Source of the DNA: Burkholderiaceae bacterium
GTDB lineage: Bacteria; Pseudomonadota; Gammaproteobacteria; Burkholderiales; Burkholderiaceae
Length of the DNA stretch: 15,728 bases
Direction: 5' to 3'
Assembly (NCBI GenBank): GCA_947457745.1
Contig: CANGWT010000028.1
Span: 1 to 15,728, forward strand
Below, in pieces: positions 1 to 6,978 of the stretch (positions within the stretch are counted from its first letter, which is position 1; every line of letters starts with the position of its first letter). The notes below the pieces were generated by a model, which saw only the letters and a list, made by a program, of their open reading frames with translations, searched no databases and had not been told where the DNA came from. The translations under genes and the position numbers were made by a program.

Positions 1-828
1 CCGAACAATTCGACCTATCCATCCTTTTGGAAGATTTTGCAGAAGATTTTCCAGATTTGCGGTGTCCGTCTTAGGGTCTAAGGCGGCAAAAACGCTACTT
101 CCAGAGCCGGACATGCAAGGCGCCGAGTTAGGCACTGCCTTATAAATCCAATCTAAAGCTTGCTTCACTTCAGGACACTTCTGCACCGCTACTGCCTGAC
201 AATCATTCGACTGATATGAGCTTGGCGATGCAAGAAAGCCATCTATTGTAATCGGAGCATGATCGCGGGTCAATTGAGGGTCCTGAAAAATCTGAGCAGT
301 GGCAATCCCCTTGTTGGGGAAGATCACCACAAAGTCTTGGGTTTCCAAGGAAATGGCCTGTAATCTCTCCCCGATACCCTCAACAAATGCATTTTGGCCA
401 AAGATAAAAAATGGCACATCTGCCCCTAGTTTTATACCGACCTGGCATAGCGTAGCAATATCCAGATGGAGATCCCAGAGTGTGTTGAGGCCGATAAGTG
501 TGGATGCAGCATCAGAGGACCCGCCGCCTAGACCAGCGCCCATAGGAATCATTTTTTTCAAGCCAATTTCAACACCCTGATTAATCTTGCAAAAATCTTT
601 TAAGACTTGGGCGGCGCGGACTACTAAATCCTGTTCTGGGGGGACGCCTGGAATGGGATTAATGCGACGAATCTCATTTTCAGAAATAGGCTTTAAGGTC
701 AGGACGTCACACCAATCAATCAACTGGAAAACAGATTGAAGTTGGTGATAACCATCTTCGCGGCGCCCAACAATATGTAGAAATAGATTGAGCTTGGCGG
801 GACAGTAGATTTCTAAGGCCTTACTCAT
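1..828 (-). CDS. ispE: 4-diphosphocytidyl-2-C-methyl-D-erythritol kinase (3' end cut by window edge)
   Basis: IspE is the cytosolic GHMP-family kinase that phosphorylates CDP-methylerythritol with ATP, the fourth step of the non-mevalonate isoprenoid pathway. The frame is open for 276 codons from the ATG at 828 to base 1 without a stop. Seen: the N-terminal substrate motif CPAKLNLFLHI with Lys12, the glycine-rich ATP loop MGAGLGGGSSD at residues 96-106, the catalytic Asp in LGADVPFF (Asp137), and the C-terminal GHMP motif MSGSGSSVFA at 239-248. Family members are about 280-300 residues long, so only the last few residues are probably missing. The start lies 10 bases after the stop of the upstream TPR-LolB gene, with only a weak Shine-Dalgarno, so cotranscription with it is likely. 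The lolB-ispE order is common in beta- and gammaproteobacteria. Nothing unusual is visible in the kinase itself. Confidence 0.95.
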   Translation of the reverse strand, partial: MSKALEIYCPAKLNLFLHIVGRREDGYHQLQSVFQLIDWCDVLTLKPISENEIRRINPIPGVPPEQDLVVRAAQVLKDFCKINQGVEIGLKKMIPMGAGLGGGSSDAASTLIGLNTLWDLHLDIATLCQVGIKLGADVPFFIFGQNAFVEGIGERLQAISLETQDFVVIFPNKGIATAQIFQDPQLTRDHAPITIDGFLASPSSYQSNDCQAVAVQKCPEVKQALDWIYKAVPNSAPCMSGSGSSVFAALDPKTDTANLENLLQNLPKGWIGRIVR

Positions 829-838
829 CAATCACACT

Positions 839-2326
839 TCACTCATTCGGATTATCAAATACCAAGCGGATATCAATTGAGCCAATGTTAGAGCTGCGAG
901 TCATCATGAGTTTTTCTAAACGCTGCGCATTGTTCCAGTTGTAATTTAAGGTCCAACCATCTTGCATGATTTTGCTCACCTGCCCTTTTGCATTTCGCTC
1001 AACACTAGCATTACCACCAGGACGAGTTTTCCCGCGCAACCAGTCTGATAAACCGCGAGCAGGTAGCGGTAGTCCTAATGTATTTTGGATCAGAGTGTCA
1101 GCATCGATGGCCGTGGTTAATTGACCATCACGCTCTAAAATTGCTTCACCAGGTTTAATCGTAATTTTTGCAATGGATCCACCTACTGGATTACGAATTT
1201 CCAAAACGTCGATCAACGCATCTTGAGTCAATGTAAATCCACCTGAGCCACCTTGATTTTTACTTTCGGTGAGTCCAGTAATCTTCACCGCAAAACGACC
1301 GTCCCATGTGCCTTTAAGGGCGGTATCTGCTAGTGACCAATCGGGTTTCAAGCGCTTCAAAGTTTCTTTAAGAGTTGGGTTATTGGCATCTAATTGCTGC
1401 CCTTTGCGCCATATATCTTCCGCCTCAATTGGGCGATTCATGACCCACAAGGCCTCGCCAATATGTGCAGCAATATCTGCTTCAGGTTTCATATTAAATG
1501 CTTGCTGAAGTTGTTCAAGTGCTAATTCATTTTTACCCATGCGAAAGTTTACCCAGCCAAGGCTGTCTAATATAAAACCATCTTTAGGTGAGAGTTGATG
1601 TGCTTTACTAATGAGCTTAAATGCTTCTGGTAATTTCTGATTACGATCAGCTAATGAGTAGCCGAGCGCATTAAGACTATTCACATCATTCGGATTCTTG
1701 CGCAAGATCTCGCGCAGAGTTTTCTCCATTACATCGGGATATCCCGATTTTTCAGCAGACATGGCGTAGGTATAGAGTAGCCCCGGATCTTTTGGTTCTG
1801 GCTTTAATGTTGAAACGATTTCATAGAAAGCTCTAAGTGCTTCTGATTCATCAGTTGCTTTAGCCAACAGTGACTGAATCTGTAGCAAAGTATTTTCACG
1901 TTGCGCTAGTGTTTGCTGATTCAAGAGTGAGATGGCGGGTTTGACTGCATCTGACCAGCGTTGATTCAGAATTAAGAGGGTGACGAGCACTTCTTTGGGT
2001 TTAGTTTGTTTCGGTCCAGCCAAGCTATCCCAAGTTTGAGCTGCTTGGAGTGCAAGATCGGGCGCACCTGCTGTAATCGCAATCTCCATAGCCCTTTGTG
2101 CCAAACGGGGGTCATCTAGCTGGCGAGCGAGCTCCAAGTAGGTTGTGTATGCCAAGCCAGCTTCACCACGCTGAAGAGCGATTTCAGAGGCCAGGACCTC
2201 AAATACAGCTTGACCGCTATCCAGGCTACTGGATTTGGCGATGGTATTAGTGGAGAAGAGGCTAAAGCTCAGTCCAGTAGCAAGCAGTAAGGCCCTTAAT
2301 GAGGACTTTAATGAAAATTTGGTCAT
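839..2326 (-). CDS. lolB: TPR protein fused to a LolB outer-membrane lipoprotein insertase domain
   Basis: LolB takes lipoproteins from the carrier LolA and inserts them in the outer membrane. This 495-residue protein has an N-terminal signal sequence (hydrophobic run about 10-26, possible signal peptidase I site after TIA near residue 30), a helical repeat region with clear TPR units at about 182-318 (for example the repeats starting VNSLNALGYSLA and GFILDSLGWVNF), and a LolB domain at about 336-493. LolB hallmarks are RNPVGGS (379-384), KPGEAIL, DADTLIQNTLG, LPLPARGLSDWLRG and the closing DIRLVFDN. In E. coli LolB the loop NPLGS carries Leu68, needed for membrane insertion; here Val381 aligns with it. 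E. coli LolB is a separate lipoprotein, whereas this protein contains no cysteine at all and so cannot be acylated on Cys. I chose the ATG at 2326; a GTG two codons upstream (2332) is possible. Neither has a good Shine-Dalgarno. The gene precedes ispE, the usual lolB context. The LolB assignment rests on motif reading, not on a search. Confidence 0.85.
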   Translation of the reverse strand: MTKFSLKSSLRALLLATGLSFSLFSTNTIAKSSSLDSGQAVFEVLASEIALQRGEAGLAYTTYLELARQLDDPRLAQRAMEIAITAGAPDLALQAAQTWDSLAGPKQTKPKEVLVTLLILNQRWSDAVKPAISLLNQQTLAQRENTLLQIQSLLAKATDESEALRAFYEIVSTLKPEPKDPGLLYTYAMSAEKSGYPDVMEKTLREILRKNPNDVNSLNALGYSLADRNQKLPEAFKLISKAHQLSPKDGFILDSLGWVNFRMGKNELALEQLQQAFNMKPEADIAAHIGEALWVMNRPIEAEDIWRKGQQLDANNPTLKETLKRLKPDWSLADTALKGTWDGRFAVKITGLTESKNQGGSGGFTLTQDALIDVLEIRNPVGGSIAKITIKPGEAILERDGQLTTAIDADTLIQNTLGLPLPARGLSDWLRGKTRPGGNASVERNAKGQVSKIMQDGWTLNYNWNNAQRLEKLMMTRSSNIGSIDIRLVFDNPNE

Positions 2327-2349
2327 AAGCACATTCTAATCCGCGAATC

Positions 2350-2355
2350 TACAAT
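2350..2355 (+). promoter_or_regulatory. Candidate -10 element (TACAAT) for mutM
   Basis: TACAAT lies 6 bases before the mutM ATG, inside the short spacer between the divergent lolB and mutM starts. No convincing -35 hexamer sits 16-18 bases upstream, and mutM has no Shine-Dalgarno. If this is the real -10, transcription would begin at or next to the A of the ATG and the message would be leaderless. This is inference from position and could be chance in AT-rich spacer DNA. Confidence 0.3.
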
Positions 2356-2361
2356 CCATTT

Positions 2362-3198
2362 ATGCCAGAACTCCCAGAAGTCGAAGTTACCCGATTGGGT
2401 ATCCAACCCCATTTAGAAGGGCATAGGGTGAGTGCGGTCAAAATTATCGATGGTCGCTTGCGTTGGCCGGTCCCGAGTAATTTAAATACCTTGCTAACTG
2501 GCCATAAAGTCTTGGGAATAGAACGCCGCGGTAAGTATCTTTTAGTGGAGTTTGAAGCAGGTTACCTATTGCTGCACCTAGGTATGACCGGAACATTGCG
2601 GGTGCTGCCTAGTAGCGACCCCCTTAAGTTACATGATCGGGTGACTTTCGAGTTTGGCAAGCTGAGTTTGCGTTTGCATGATCCCCGAAAGTTTGGAGCT
2701 GTTTTATGGCACCCAAAATCCAAAGGACCGATTGAGGGTAATACACTTTTACAAAAACTGGGAGTCGAGCCTTTTTCACCGGAGTTTGCGGGTGAGCTTG
2801 GTGCCCAGGTTCTGTATCAATGCTCACGTAAACGGAGTGTTGCTGTGAAGCAATTTTTACTAGCAGGGCAAGCAGTAGTGGGTGTCGGCAACATCTATTG
2901 CTCAGAAAGTTTATTCGAGGCTGGTATTCATCCGGCAAAAGCTGCTGGAAAGCTCACGCGTCCACAATGCTCTAGGCTGGCTACTGCAGTGAGATTAGTT
3001 TTGAAAAAAGCGATTGCTGCAGGCGGCAGTTCTTTAAAAGACTTTGTGAACAGCGAAGGTGACCCGGGGCATTTCATGGTGCAAACCAAAGTCTATGATC
3101 GTAAAGATCAGCCTTGCAAGGTATGCAAGACGCCGATTAAACAAATAGTGCAAGGTCAGCGCTCTACTTACTTTTGCCCCGAATGTCAGAAGCGCTGA
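2362..3198 (+). CDS. mutM: Formamidopyrimidine-DNA glycosylase (Fpg)
   Basis: MutM excises 8-oxoguanine and ring-opened purines from DNA and nicks the abasic site (beta/delta lyase). The 278-residue protein has the full family architecture. It opens with MPELPEVE, where Pro2 is the Schiff-base nucleophile and Glu3 the acid, which fixes the start. The beta-sandwich has RRGKYLL (Lys58) and HLGMTGTLR. The helix-two-turn-helix region is VGVGNIYCSESLFEAGIHP. The C-terminal zinc finger has Cys252, Cys255, Cys272 and Cys275, with the lesion-contacting Arg267 in GQRSTYF. Length matches the family (about 270). It is divergent from the TPR-LolB gene, with only about 35 bases between the chosen starts, and its 3' end overlaps mutY, so the two 8-oxoguanine repair enzymes are probably cotranscribed and translationally coupled. 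No Shine-Dalgarno is visible before the ATG. Confidence 0.98.
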   Translation: MPELPEVEVTRLGIQPHLEGHRVSAVKIIDGRLRWPVPSNLNTLLTGHKVLGIERRGKYLLVEFEAGYLLLHLGMTGTLRVLPSSDPLKLHDRVTFEFGKLSLRLHDPRKFGAVLWHPKSKGPIEGNTLLQKLGVEPFSPEFAGELGAQVLYQCSRKRSVAVKQFLLAGQAVVGVGNIYCSESLFEAGIHPAKAAGKLTRPQCSRLATAVRLVLKKAIAAGGSSLKDFVNSEGDPGHFMVQTKVYDRKDQPCKVCKTPIKQIVQGQRSTYFCPECQKR

Positions 3199-4340
3199 TC
3201 AAGCACTTTGCTACTAAGCTGATAGCTTGGCATGGCAAGGACGGACGCCAAGGCTTGCCATGGCAGAGTATTCGAGATCCCTATGCCGTGTGGGTTTCAG
3301 AAATTATGTTGCAACAAACTCAGGTGGTTACTGTTCTGGAGCGCTACCCCCGCTTTATGAAGCGCTTTTCGACGGTAAAGCAATTGGCTGCTGCACCACT
3401 AGATGATGTCTTGGCAGAATGGGCGGGACTAGGCTATTACACGCGCGCTCGCAATCTCCACGCTTGTGCCAAGCAAGTGATGGAAGAGTTTGGGGGTACG
3501 TTTCCCAATGACCCAGTATTGCTCGAACAGCTCAAGGGTATTGGTAGATCTACTGCTGGTGCCATTGCAGCATTTGCATTTCATGAGCGGGCACCGATTC
3601 TGGATGCAAACGTCAAACGAATACTGGCACGATTGTTTGGTATAGAGGGTGCCATCCAAGAAAAAGTAGTAAACGACGAGTTATGGCAGTTGTCTAAAAT
3701 ACTACTTCCAAAAAAAGCTTTAGATATGCCGGTATATACACAGGCTTTGATGGATTTTGGGGCAACCTGGTGTACCTCTCGTAAACCTGTATGTTTGAGT
3801 GGGGCAAGAAAATGCCCATTTGAAAAAGAATGCCAGGCTAATCTCAGTAATCAGGTTTTACTGTTGCCTCGCAAAGTCATCAAAGCAAAATCCCCTGAAT
3901 TCAATTGCGACATGTTGTTACTTCGGCAGGGTGCTTCAGTACTGCTACAAAGGCGCCCTGAAAAAGCCATCTGGGGCGGACTTTGGTCTTTACCTGAATC
4001 TGCTTGGAGAACCAAAGAAAAAAGCGCTAAACCTTCGGGCAATGTTGTTCATTTGACTGCGAAGGAATTGTTCAAGCTGGTGCTGCCAGATGAGAATATC
4101 CTAAGTATCTTAAAGGGTTGTCACTCAATTGAGCGGGGACTTGAAATTAAACATGTCTTCACACATCGTCGTTTATGGATGCAGATCTGGCATGTGAGCT
4201 CAGGCTCTGCCGTGAAATTCACTAGTGATGACTTGAAGTGGGTTCCTTTGCGTCAGCTAGGAAAGTACGGTTTGCCTCAACCAATCAAATTACTATTGCA
4301 GGGATTGAATCTAGCTCGCGGTGACGACTTAAGAAATTAA
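3183..4340 (+). CDS. mutY: A/G-specific adenine DNA glycosylase
   Basis: MutY removes adenine mispaired with 8-oxoguanine and complements MutM in the GO repair system. Using the ATG at 3183 the protein has 385 residues, near the usual 350-380. Seen: catalytic Glu40 in SEIMLQQTQ, the helix-hairpin-helix LKGIGRSTAGAIAAFAF (117-133), catalytic Asp141 in ILDANVKR, a cysteine cluster at 197, 204, 211 and 217, and a C-terminal NUDIX-like 8-oxoguanine recognition domain containing QRRPEKAIWGGLWSLPE and the FSH-type loop HVFTHRR. The cysteine spacing is C-x6-C-x6-C-x5-C, whereas the classical 4Fe-4S motif is C-x6-C-x2-C-x5-C, so four extra residues sit between the second and third ligands; the frame is intact. 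A TTG start at 3174 is possible, but the ATG gives the standard N-terminus. The gene overlaps the end of mutM by 16 bases and its last 56 bases overlap the convergent rapZ. Confidence 0.96.
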   Translation: MSEALIKHFATKLIAWHGKDGRQGLPWQSIRDPYAVWVSEIMLQQTQVVTVLERYPRFMKRFSTVKQLAAAPLDDVLAEWAGLGYYTRARNLHACAKQVMEEFGGTFPNDPVLLEQLKGIGRSTAGAIAAFAFHERAPILDANVKRILARLFGIEGAIQEKVVNDELWQLSKILLPKKALDMPVYTQALMDFGATWCTSRKPVCLSGARKCPFEKECQANLSNQVLLLPRKVIKAKSPEFNCDMLLLRQGASVLLQRRPEKAIWGGLWSLPESAWRTKEKSAKPSGNVVHLTAKELFKLVLPDENILSILKGCHSIERGLEIKHVFTHRRLWMQIWHVSSGSAVKFTSDDLKWVPLRQLGKYGLPQPIKLLLQGLNLARGDDLRN

Positions 4341-5175
4341 TTTGGAGTACGGCCAAATCCTTTTGTGGCAGAAAATGTGCAATGATTCGACTTACAAGAT
4401 AAACCGAGCGATGCTGTCCACCAGTACAGCCGATGGCGACAGTAAGATAGCTGCGACCATCTGCAATGTAGTGAGGTAACCATTTTTCAATAAATTGAAT
4501 AATGTCATTTTCCATACTGACTACTTCAGGAATTCTTTCTAAGAACTCGCGAACTGGCTGATCTTTGCCAGACATAGGGCGTAAAGCTTTGTCGTAATGC
4601 GGATTAGGCAGGCAGCGAACATCAAACACGAGATCCGCTTCACTGGGTAAGCCTTTTTTAAATCCAAAAGATTCAAAAATAACGGTGAGTCCTTGAGGCT
4701 TATCTTTCAGAAGATCTTGAATCCAGGAGCGCAAGGCATGAGCAGGTAGATTGCTGGTATCGATACTGTGCGCTTGAGTGCGCAGAGGTTCTAAGAGATT
4801 GCGCTCTTTATCAATAGCCTCGATGAGGGTGGCAGCTTGGGTTTGCTGAGTTTTTCCAGAGAGCGGATGGCGCCTGCGGGTTTCAGAGAAGCGCTGAATG
4901 AGTGTATTGGTATCGGCATTGAGGAAAACAATTCGCACTTGATGGTTGCGTCTCAGGTTTTCTAAAATCTGAGGAAGCTCTGCAATTGACTGGCCGCGAC
5001 GTGCATCAATGGCAACTGCAACACGTTCACTTTTTTCACCTGCTAGCGTAGTGATGAGGCTTTCTAGAAGGGTAACTGGAAGGTTATCAACGCAGTCATA
5101 ACCTGCATCCTCAAATGCTCTCAGCGCAACTGATTTACCTGAGCCAGAGATGCCGGTAATCAGATTAATTTGCAT
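4285..5175 (-). CDS. rapZ: RapZ family nucleotide-binding protein (RNase adapter)
   Basis: In E. coli, RapZ binds glucosamine-6-phosphate and guides RNase E to the small RNA GlmZ, controlling GlmS and cell-wall precursor supply. Its exact role in betaproteobacteria is not established, but the family assignment is firm. The 296-residue protein starts MQINLITGISGSGKS, with the Walker A motif GISGSGKS at residues 8-15. It carries VDNLP, FESFGFKKGLP and DVRCLPNP in the middle and the C-terminal IGCTGGQHRSVYL and SRHREL motifs. I chose the ATG at 5175 because it places the P-loop at the usual position, 1 base beyond the hprK stop. The longer frame to 5220 would run far into hprK and adds residues foreign to the family. 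It is the last gene of the minus-strand train. Its last 56 coding bases are antisense to the end of mutY, and they include the conserved SRHREL segment, so the overlap is real. Confidence 0.95.
   Translation of the reverse strand: MQINLITGISGSGKSVALRAFEDAGYDCVDNLPVTLLESLITTLAGEKSERVAVAIDARRGQSIAELPQILENLRRNHQVRIVFLNADTNTLIQRFSETRRRHPLSGKTQQTQAATLIEAIDKERNLLEPLRTQAHSIDTSNLPAHALRSWIQDLLKDKPQGLTVIFESFGFKKGLPSEADLVFDVRCLPNPHYDKALRPMSGKDQPVREFLERIPEVVSMENDIIQFIEKWLPHYIADGRSYLTVAIGCTGGQHRSVYLVSRIIAHFLPQKDLAVLQINFLSRHRELDSIPAIVI
4340..4364 (+). terminator. Possible weak intrinsic terminator after mutY
   Basis: Directly at the mutY stop there is a perfect 6-base inverted repeat (ATTTGG at 4340-4345, CCAAAT at 4353-4358) with a 7-base loop, followed by CC and four T residues. 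The stem is AT-rich and the T run short, so it would be a weak terminator. It lies inside the rapZ coding region on the other strand, where the bases are constrained by the conserved RapZ C-terminus. Confidence 0.3.
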
Positions 5176-5176
5176 A

Positions 5177-6178
5177 TTAAATGAGGCGACCTTGTGACTT
5201 CGAAGATTCTGCTTCAGCATTCATTTGTAAACGCTGGCGCTCCATAAATTCTTTTAAGGTATCGATACCCCGTAGTTGCAAAATCGTATTGCGTACAGCA
5301 GCCTCTACGAGAACCGCTAAGTTGCGACCTGCAGCAACCTGAATTTTGACAGTTCTAATGGCGACACCCAATACATCGATATGTTGGGTTTCTAAAGGTA
5401 AGCGCTCAAACTCACCATCGTTACGGCGAACCAATTGCACTATCAAGCGTAATTTCAATTTACGACGTACGGCTGTTTCACCAAAGATAGTGCGGATATC
5501 CAATAAGCCCAGTCCACGAACCTCCAAGAGATTGCGCAGAATCACGGGGCAGCGACCCTCGATATAGTCTGGCCCGAGTCGAGCAAAGTCAACAGCATCA
5601 TCAGCTACCAAGCCATGGCCGCGGGAAATCAGCTCTAAGCCTAATTCGCTTTTGCCTAAGCCAGATTCACCCATGATCAAAACCCCTAAGCCCAGAATAT
5701 CCATAAATACGCCGTGCATCGTAATCTGGGGCGCGCCAATCTTAGTGAGGTAGGTACGAAGGTGATCAATCACCTCAGCAGCTGATATGACTGTTGTAAA
5801 GAGTGGGGTGGATGATCGTTGGCAGAAGAGCTGTAAAGCGGCATCAGCAGCTTTACCGTCAGCCACAATAACGCAAGGTGGCGTTTTAGAGATTAAGTCG
5901 AAGATCTGCTCTTCTCGCTGCTGTGTTTCAAGTTGGGCATGATAGTTAATCTCCTGCTCACCAAAAATCTGAATACGGCTTGGGTGAATGAGATTTAAGT
6001 GGCCTACTAAGTCTGAGCTGGCCGCGGCAGCTTTAACAGCCTCTGGCGGAAATCGTCTGTCGGCACCTTCTAGGCCGCTAATCCAGGATAGCTTTAGGTC
6101 AGAGACATTGTCATCAAAGATTTGCTGGGCGGTAACTCCTTCCAGGAGTAGGGGTTGGGTAGTCAAGTTGAGCTCCAC
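5177..6178 (-). CDS. hprK: HPr kinase/phosphorylase
   Basis: HprK phosphorylates and dephosphorylates the phosphocarrier HPr on a serine. In betaproteobacteria it usually belongs to an incomplete, regulatory PTS with ptsN and acts in carbon or nitrogen signalling in the cytosol. The protein is 333 residues with an N-terminal HprK domain (about 8-130) and a C-terminal kinase domain with MHGVFMDILG (154-163), the P-loop GESGLGKS (170-177), VADDAVD (191-197) and the family signature EVRGLGLLDIRTIFGE (219-234), followed by RRKLKLRLIVQL. The start is a GTG at 6178; no better in-frame start exists nearby. It overlaps the end of ptsN by 16 bases and is followed after 1 base by rapZ, so translational coupling is likely in both directions. 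The motifs look intact, so an active bifunctional enzyme is expected. Its partner HPr is not in this window. Confidence 0.97.
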   Translation of the reverse strand: MELNLTTQPLLLEGVTAQQIFDDNVSDLKLSWISGLEGADRRFPPEAVKAAAASSDLVGHLNLIHPSRIQIFGEQEINYHAQLETQQREEQIFDLISKTPPCVIVADGKAADAALQLFCQRSSTPLFTTVISAAEVIDHLRTYLTKIGAPQITMHGVFMDILGLGVLIMGESGLGKSELGLELISRGHGLVADDAVDFARLGPDYIEGRCPVILRNLLEVRGLGLLDIRTIFGETAVRRKLKLRLIVQLVRRNDGEFERLPLETQHIDVLGVAIRTVKIQVAAGRNLAVLVEAAVRNTILQLRGIDTLKEFMERQRLQMNAEAESSKSQGRLI

Positions 6179-6621
6179 GCTTGTAAGATCTCACACACCT
6201 TCTCTGGACTGTCCTCCGACGCAAGTAGCTTACGGGTATCCTGGTCGGATAAGAGTTGTGCAATCGAGGACAGAATTTCTAAATGTTGCTGAGTTGCTTT
6301 TTCGGGAACAAGTAAGAAAATGAGCGTAGACACAGCCTCACCATCAGGCGCAGCAAATTCAATCGGCTCTTGTAGTTTGACGAATGCAGCAATTGGCTGT
6401 TTGAGTCCCTTTACACGACCATGTGGGATGGCAACACCGGCGCCCAGTGCAGTAGAGCCTAAGTCCTCACGCGCATTTAAAAAGCCAACAATTGCTTCTG
6501 CTTCAAGGCCCGCTTGTTTGGCGAAGAGTTGCCCTACGGCCGCAAATGCCTCAGCCCGATTCTTGGAGGGGCTATTTAAGGCAATACGGTCTAAAGCGAA
6601 AAGATCAGTCAGGGCATTCAT
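6163..6621 (-). CDS. ptsN: PTS IIA-like nitrogen-regulatory protein PtsN (EIIA-Ntr)
   Basis: PtsN is the terminal phosphoacceptor of the nitrogen PTS (EI-Ntr, NPr, EIIA-Ntr). It does not carry sugars but regulates targets such as potassium transport and stress responses, by analogy with E. coli. The 152-residue EIIA domain shows SKNRAEAFAAV near the N-terminus, FLNAREDLGSTALGAGVAIPHGRV with the phospho-accepting His67, and the C-terminal LLVPEKATQQHLEILSSIAQLL segment. Length fits the family (about 150-165). The ATG at 6621 has no strong Shine-Dalgarno. The gene follows hpf after 33 bases and overlaps hprK by 16. In many proteobacteria ptsN is in the rpoN operon; here rpoN is missing from that operon although ptsN and hpf remain. 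Confidence 0.96.
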   Translation of the reverse strand: MNALTDLFALDRIALNSPSKNRAEAFAAVGQLFAKQAGLEAEAIVGFLNAREDLGSTALGAGVAIPHGRVKGLKQPIAAFVKLQEPIEFAAPDGEAVSTLIFLLVPEKATQQHLEILSSIAQLLSDQDTRKLLASEDSPEKVCEILQAWSST

Positions 6622-6629
6622 ATCACTAG

Positions 6630-6635
6630 ATTATA
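6630..6635 (-). promoter_or_regulatory. Consensus -10 hexamer (TATAAT) before ptsN
   Basis: A perfect TATAAT reads on the minus strand in the 33-base hpf-ptsN gap, ending 8 bases before the ptsN ATG. No good -35 hexamer is found at 16-18 bases, and there is no extended -10 TGN. It may give ptsN-hprK-rapZ a second, near-leaderless promoter, or it may be chance. Confidence 0.3.
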
Positions 6636-6654
6636 GGTGTCCTGATGCTAGGGA

Positions 6655-6978
6655 TTACTCAAAATGTTTTTCGTGGTGATGATCTTGAATTTTTTCTTTG
6701 TGCTTTACAACTTGACGCTCTAGTTTATCGACTACTGCATCCATAGCATGATAAAGATCTGCGTTATGCGCTTCGGCAAAGAGTTCCTTGCCTTTGAGGT
6801 GAATAGTGATCTCAGCTGCTTGACGTAAATCTTTTTCTTTGGCGTTATCGACAATCAGAAATGCGGTGGCATCTAAAACGTGGTCAAAGTGTTTACGAAT
6901 TTTTTCTAACCCAGCTTCGAGGTGGGAACGCATGGCTGGAGTAACTTCAACATGACGGCTATTAATTTTCAGATTCAT
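6655..6978 (-). CDS. hpf: Short-form ribosome hibernation promoting factor (HPF/RaiA family)
   Basis: HPF binds the decoding region of the 30S subunit and helps form inactive ribosome dimers in stationary phase or starvation. The 107-residue protein has the family fold signature: MNLKINSRHVEVTPAMRSHL at the N-terminus, basic ribosome-binding stretches, AEITIHLKGKELFAEAHNAD and DLYHAMDAVVDKLERQVVKHK. It lacks the long-form dimerisation domain, so it is the short type usual in proteobacteria. The tail is histidine-rich (DHHHEKH near 98-104), slightly beyond the E. coli length of 95. A clear Shine-Dalgarno (GGAG about 8 bases ahead of the ATG) marks the start, the best one in the minus-strand train. 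It is the first gene after a 192-base gap following lptB, so it may have its own promoter. Confidence 0.95.
   Translation of the reverse strand: MNLKINSRHVEVTPAMRSHLEAGLEKIRKHFDHVLDATAFLIVDNAKEKDLRQAAEITIHLKGKELFAEAHNADLYHAMDAVVDKLERQVVKHKEKIQDHHHEKHFE

Noticed and set aside
299..580. A 93-codon plus-strand frame antisense to ispE
   Set aside because: The opposite strand carries a full set of IspE motifs through this region; this frame has no features of its own.
3174..3182. TTG start of mutY three codons upstream
   Set aside because: The ATG at 3183 gives a normal N-terminus; neither has a Shine-Dalgarno, and TTG is a rarer start.
5176..5220. Longer rapZ start 15 codons upstream
   Set aside because: It would overlap the hprK 3' end by over 40 bases and adds residues before the universally N-terminal P-loop. 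The ATG at 5175 fits the family.
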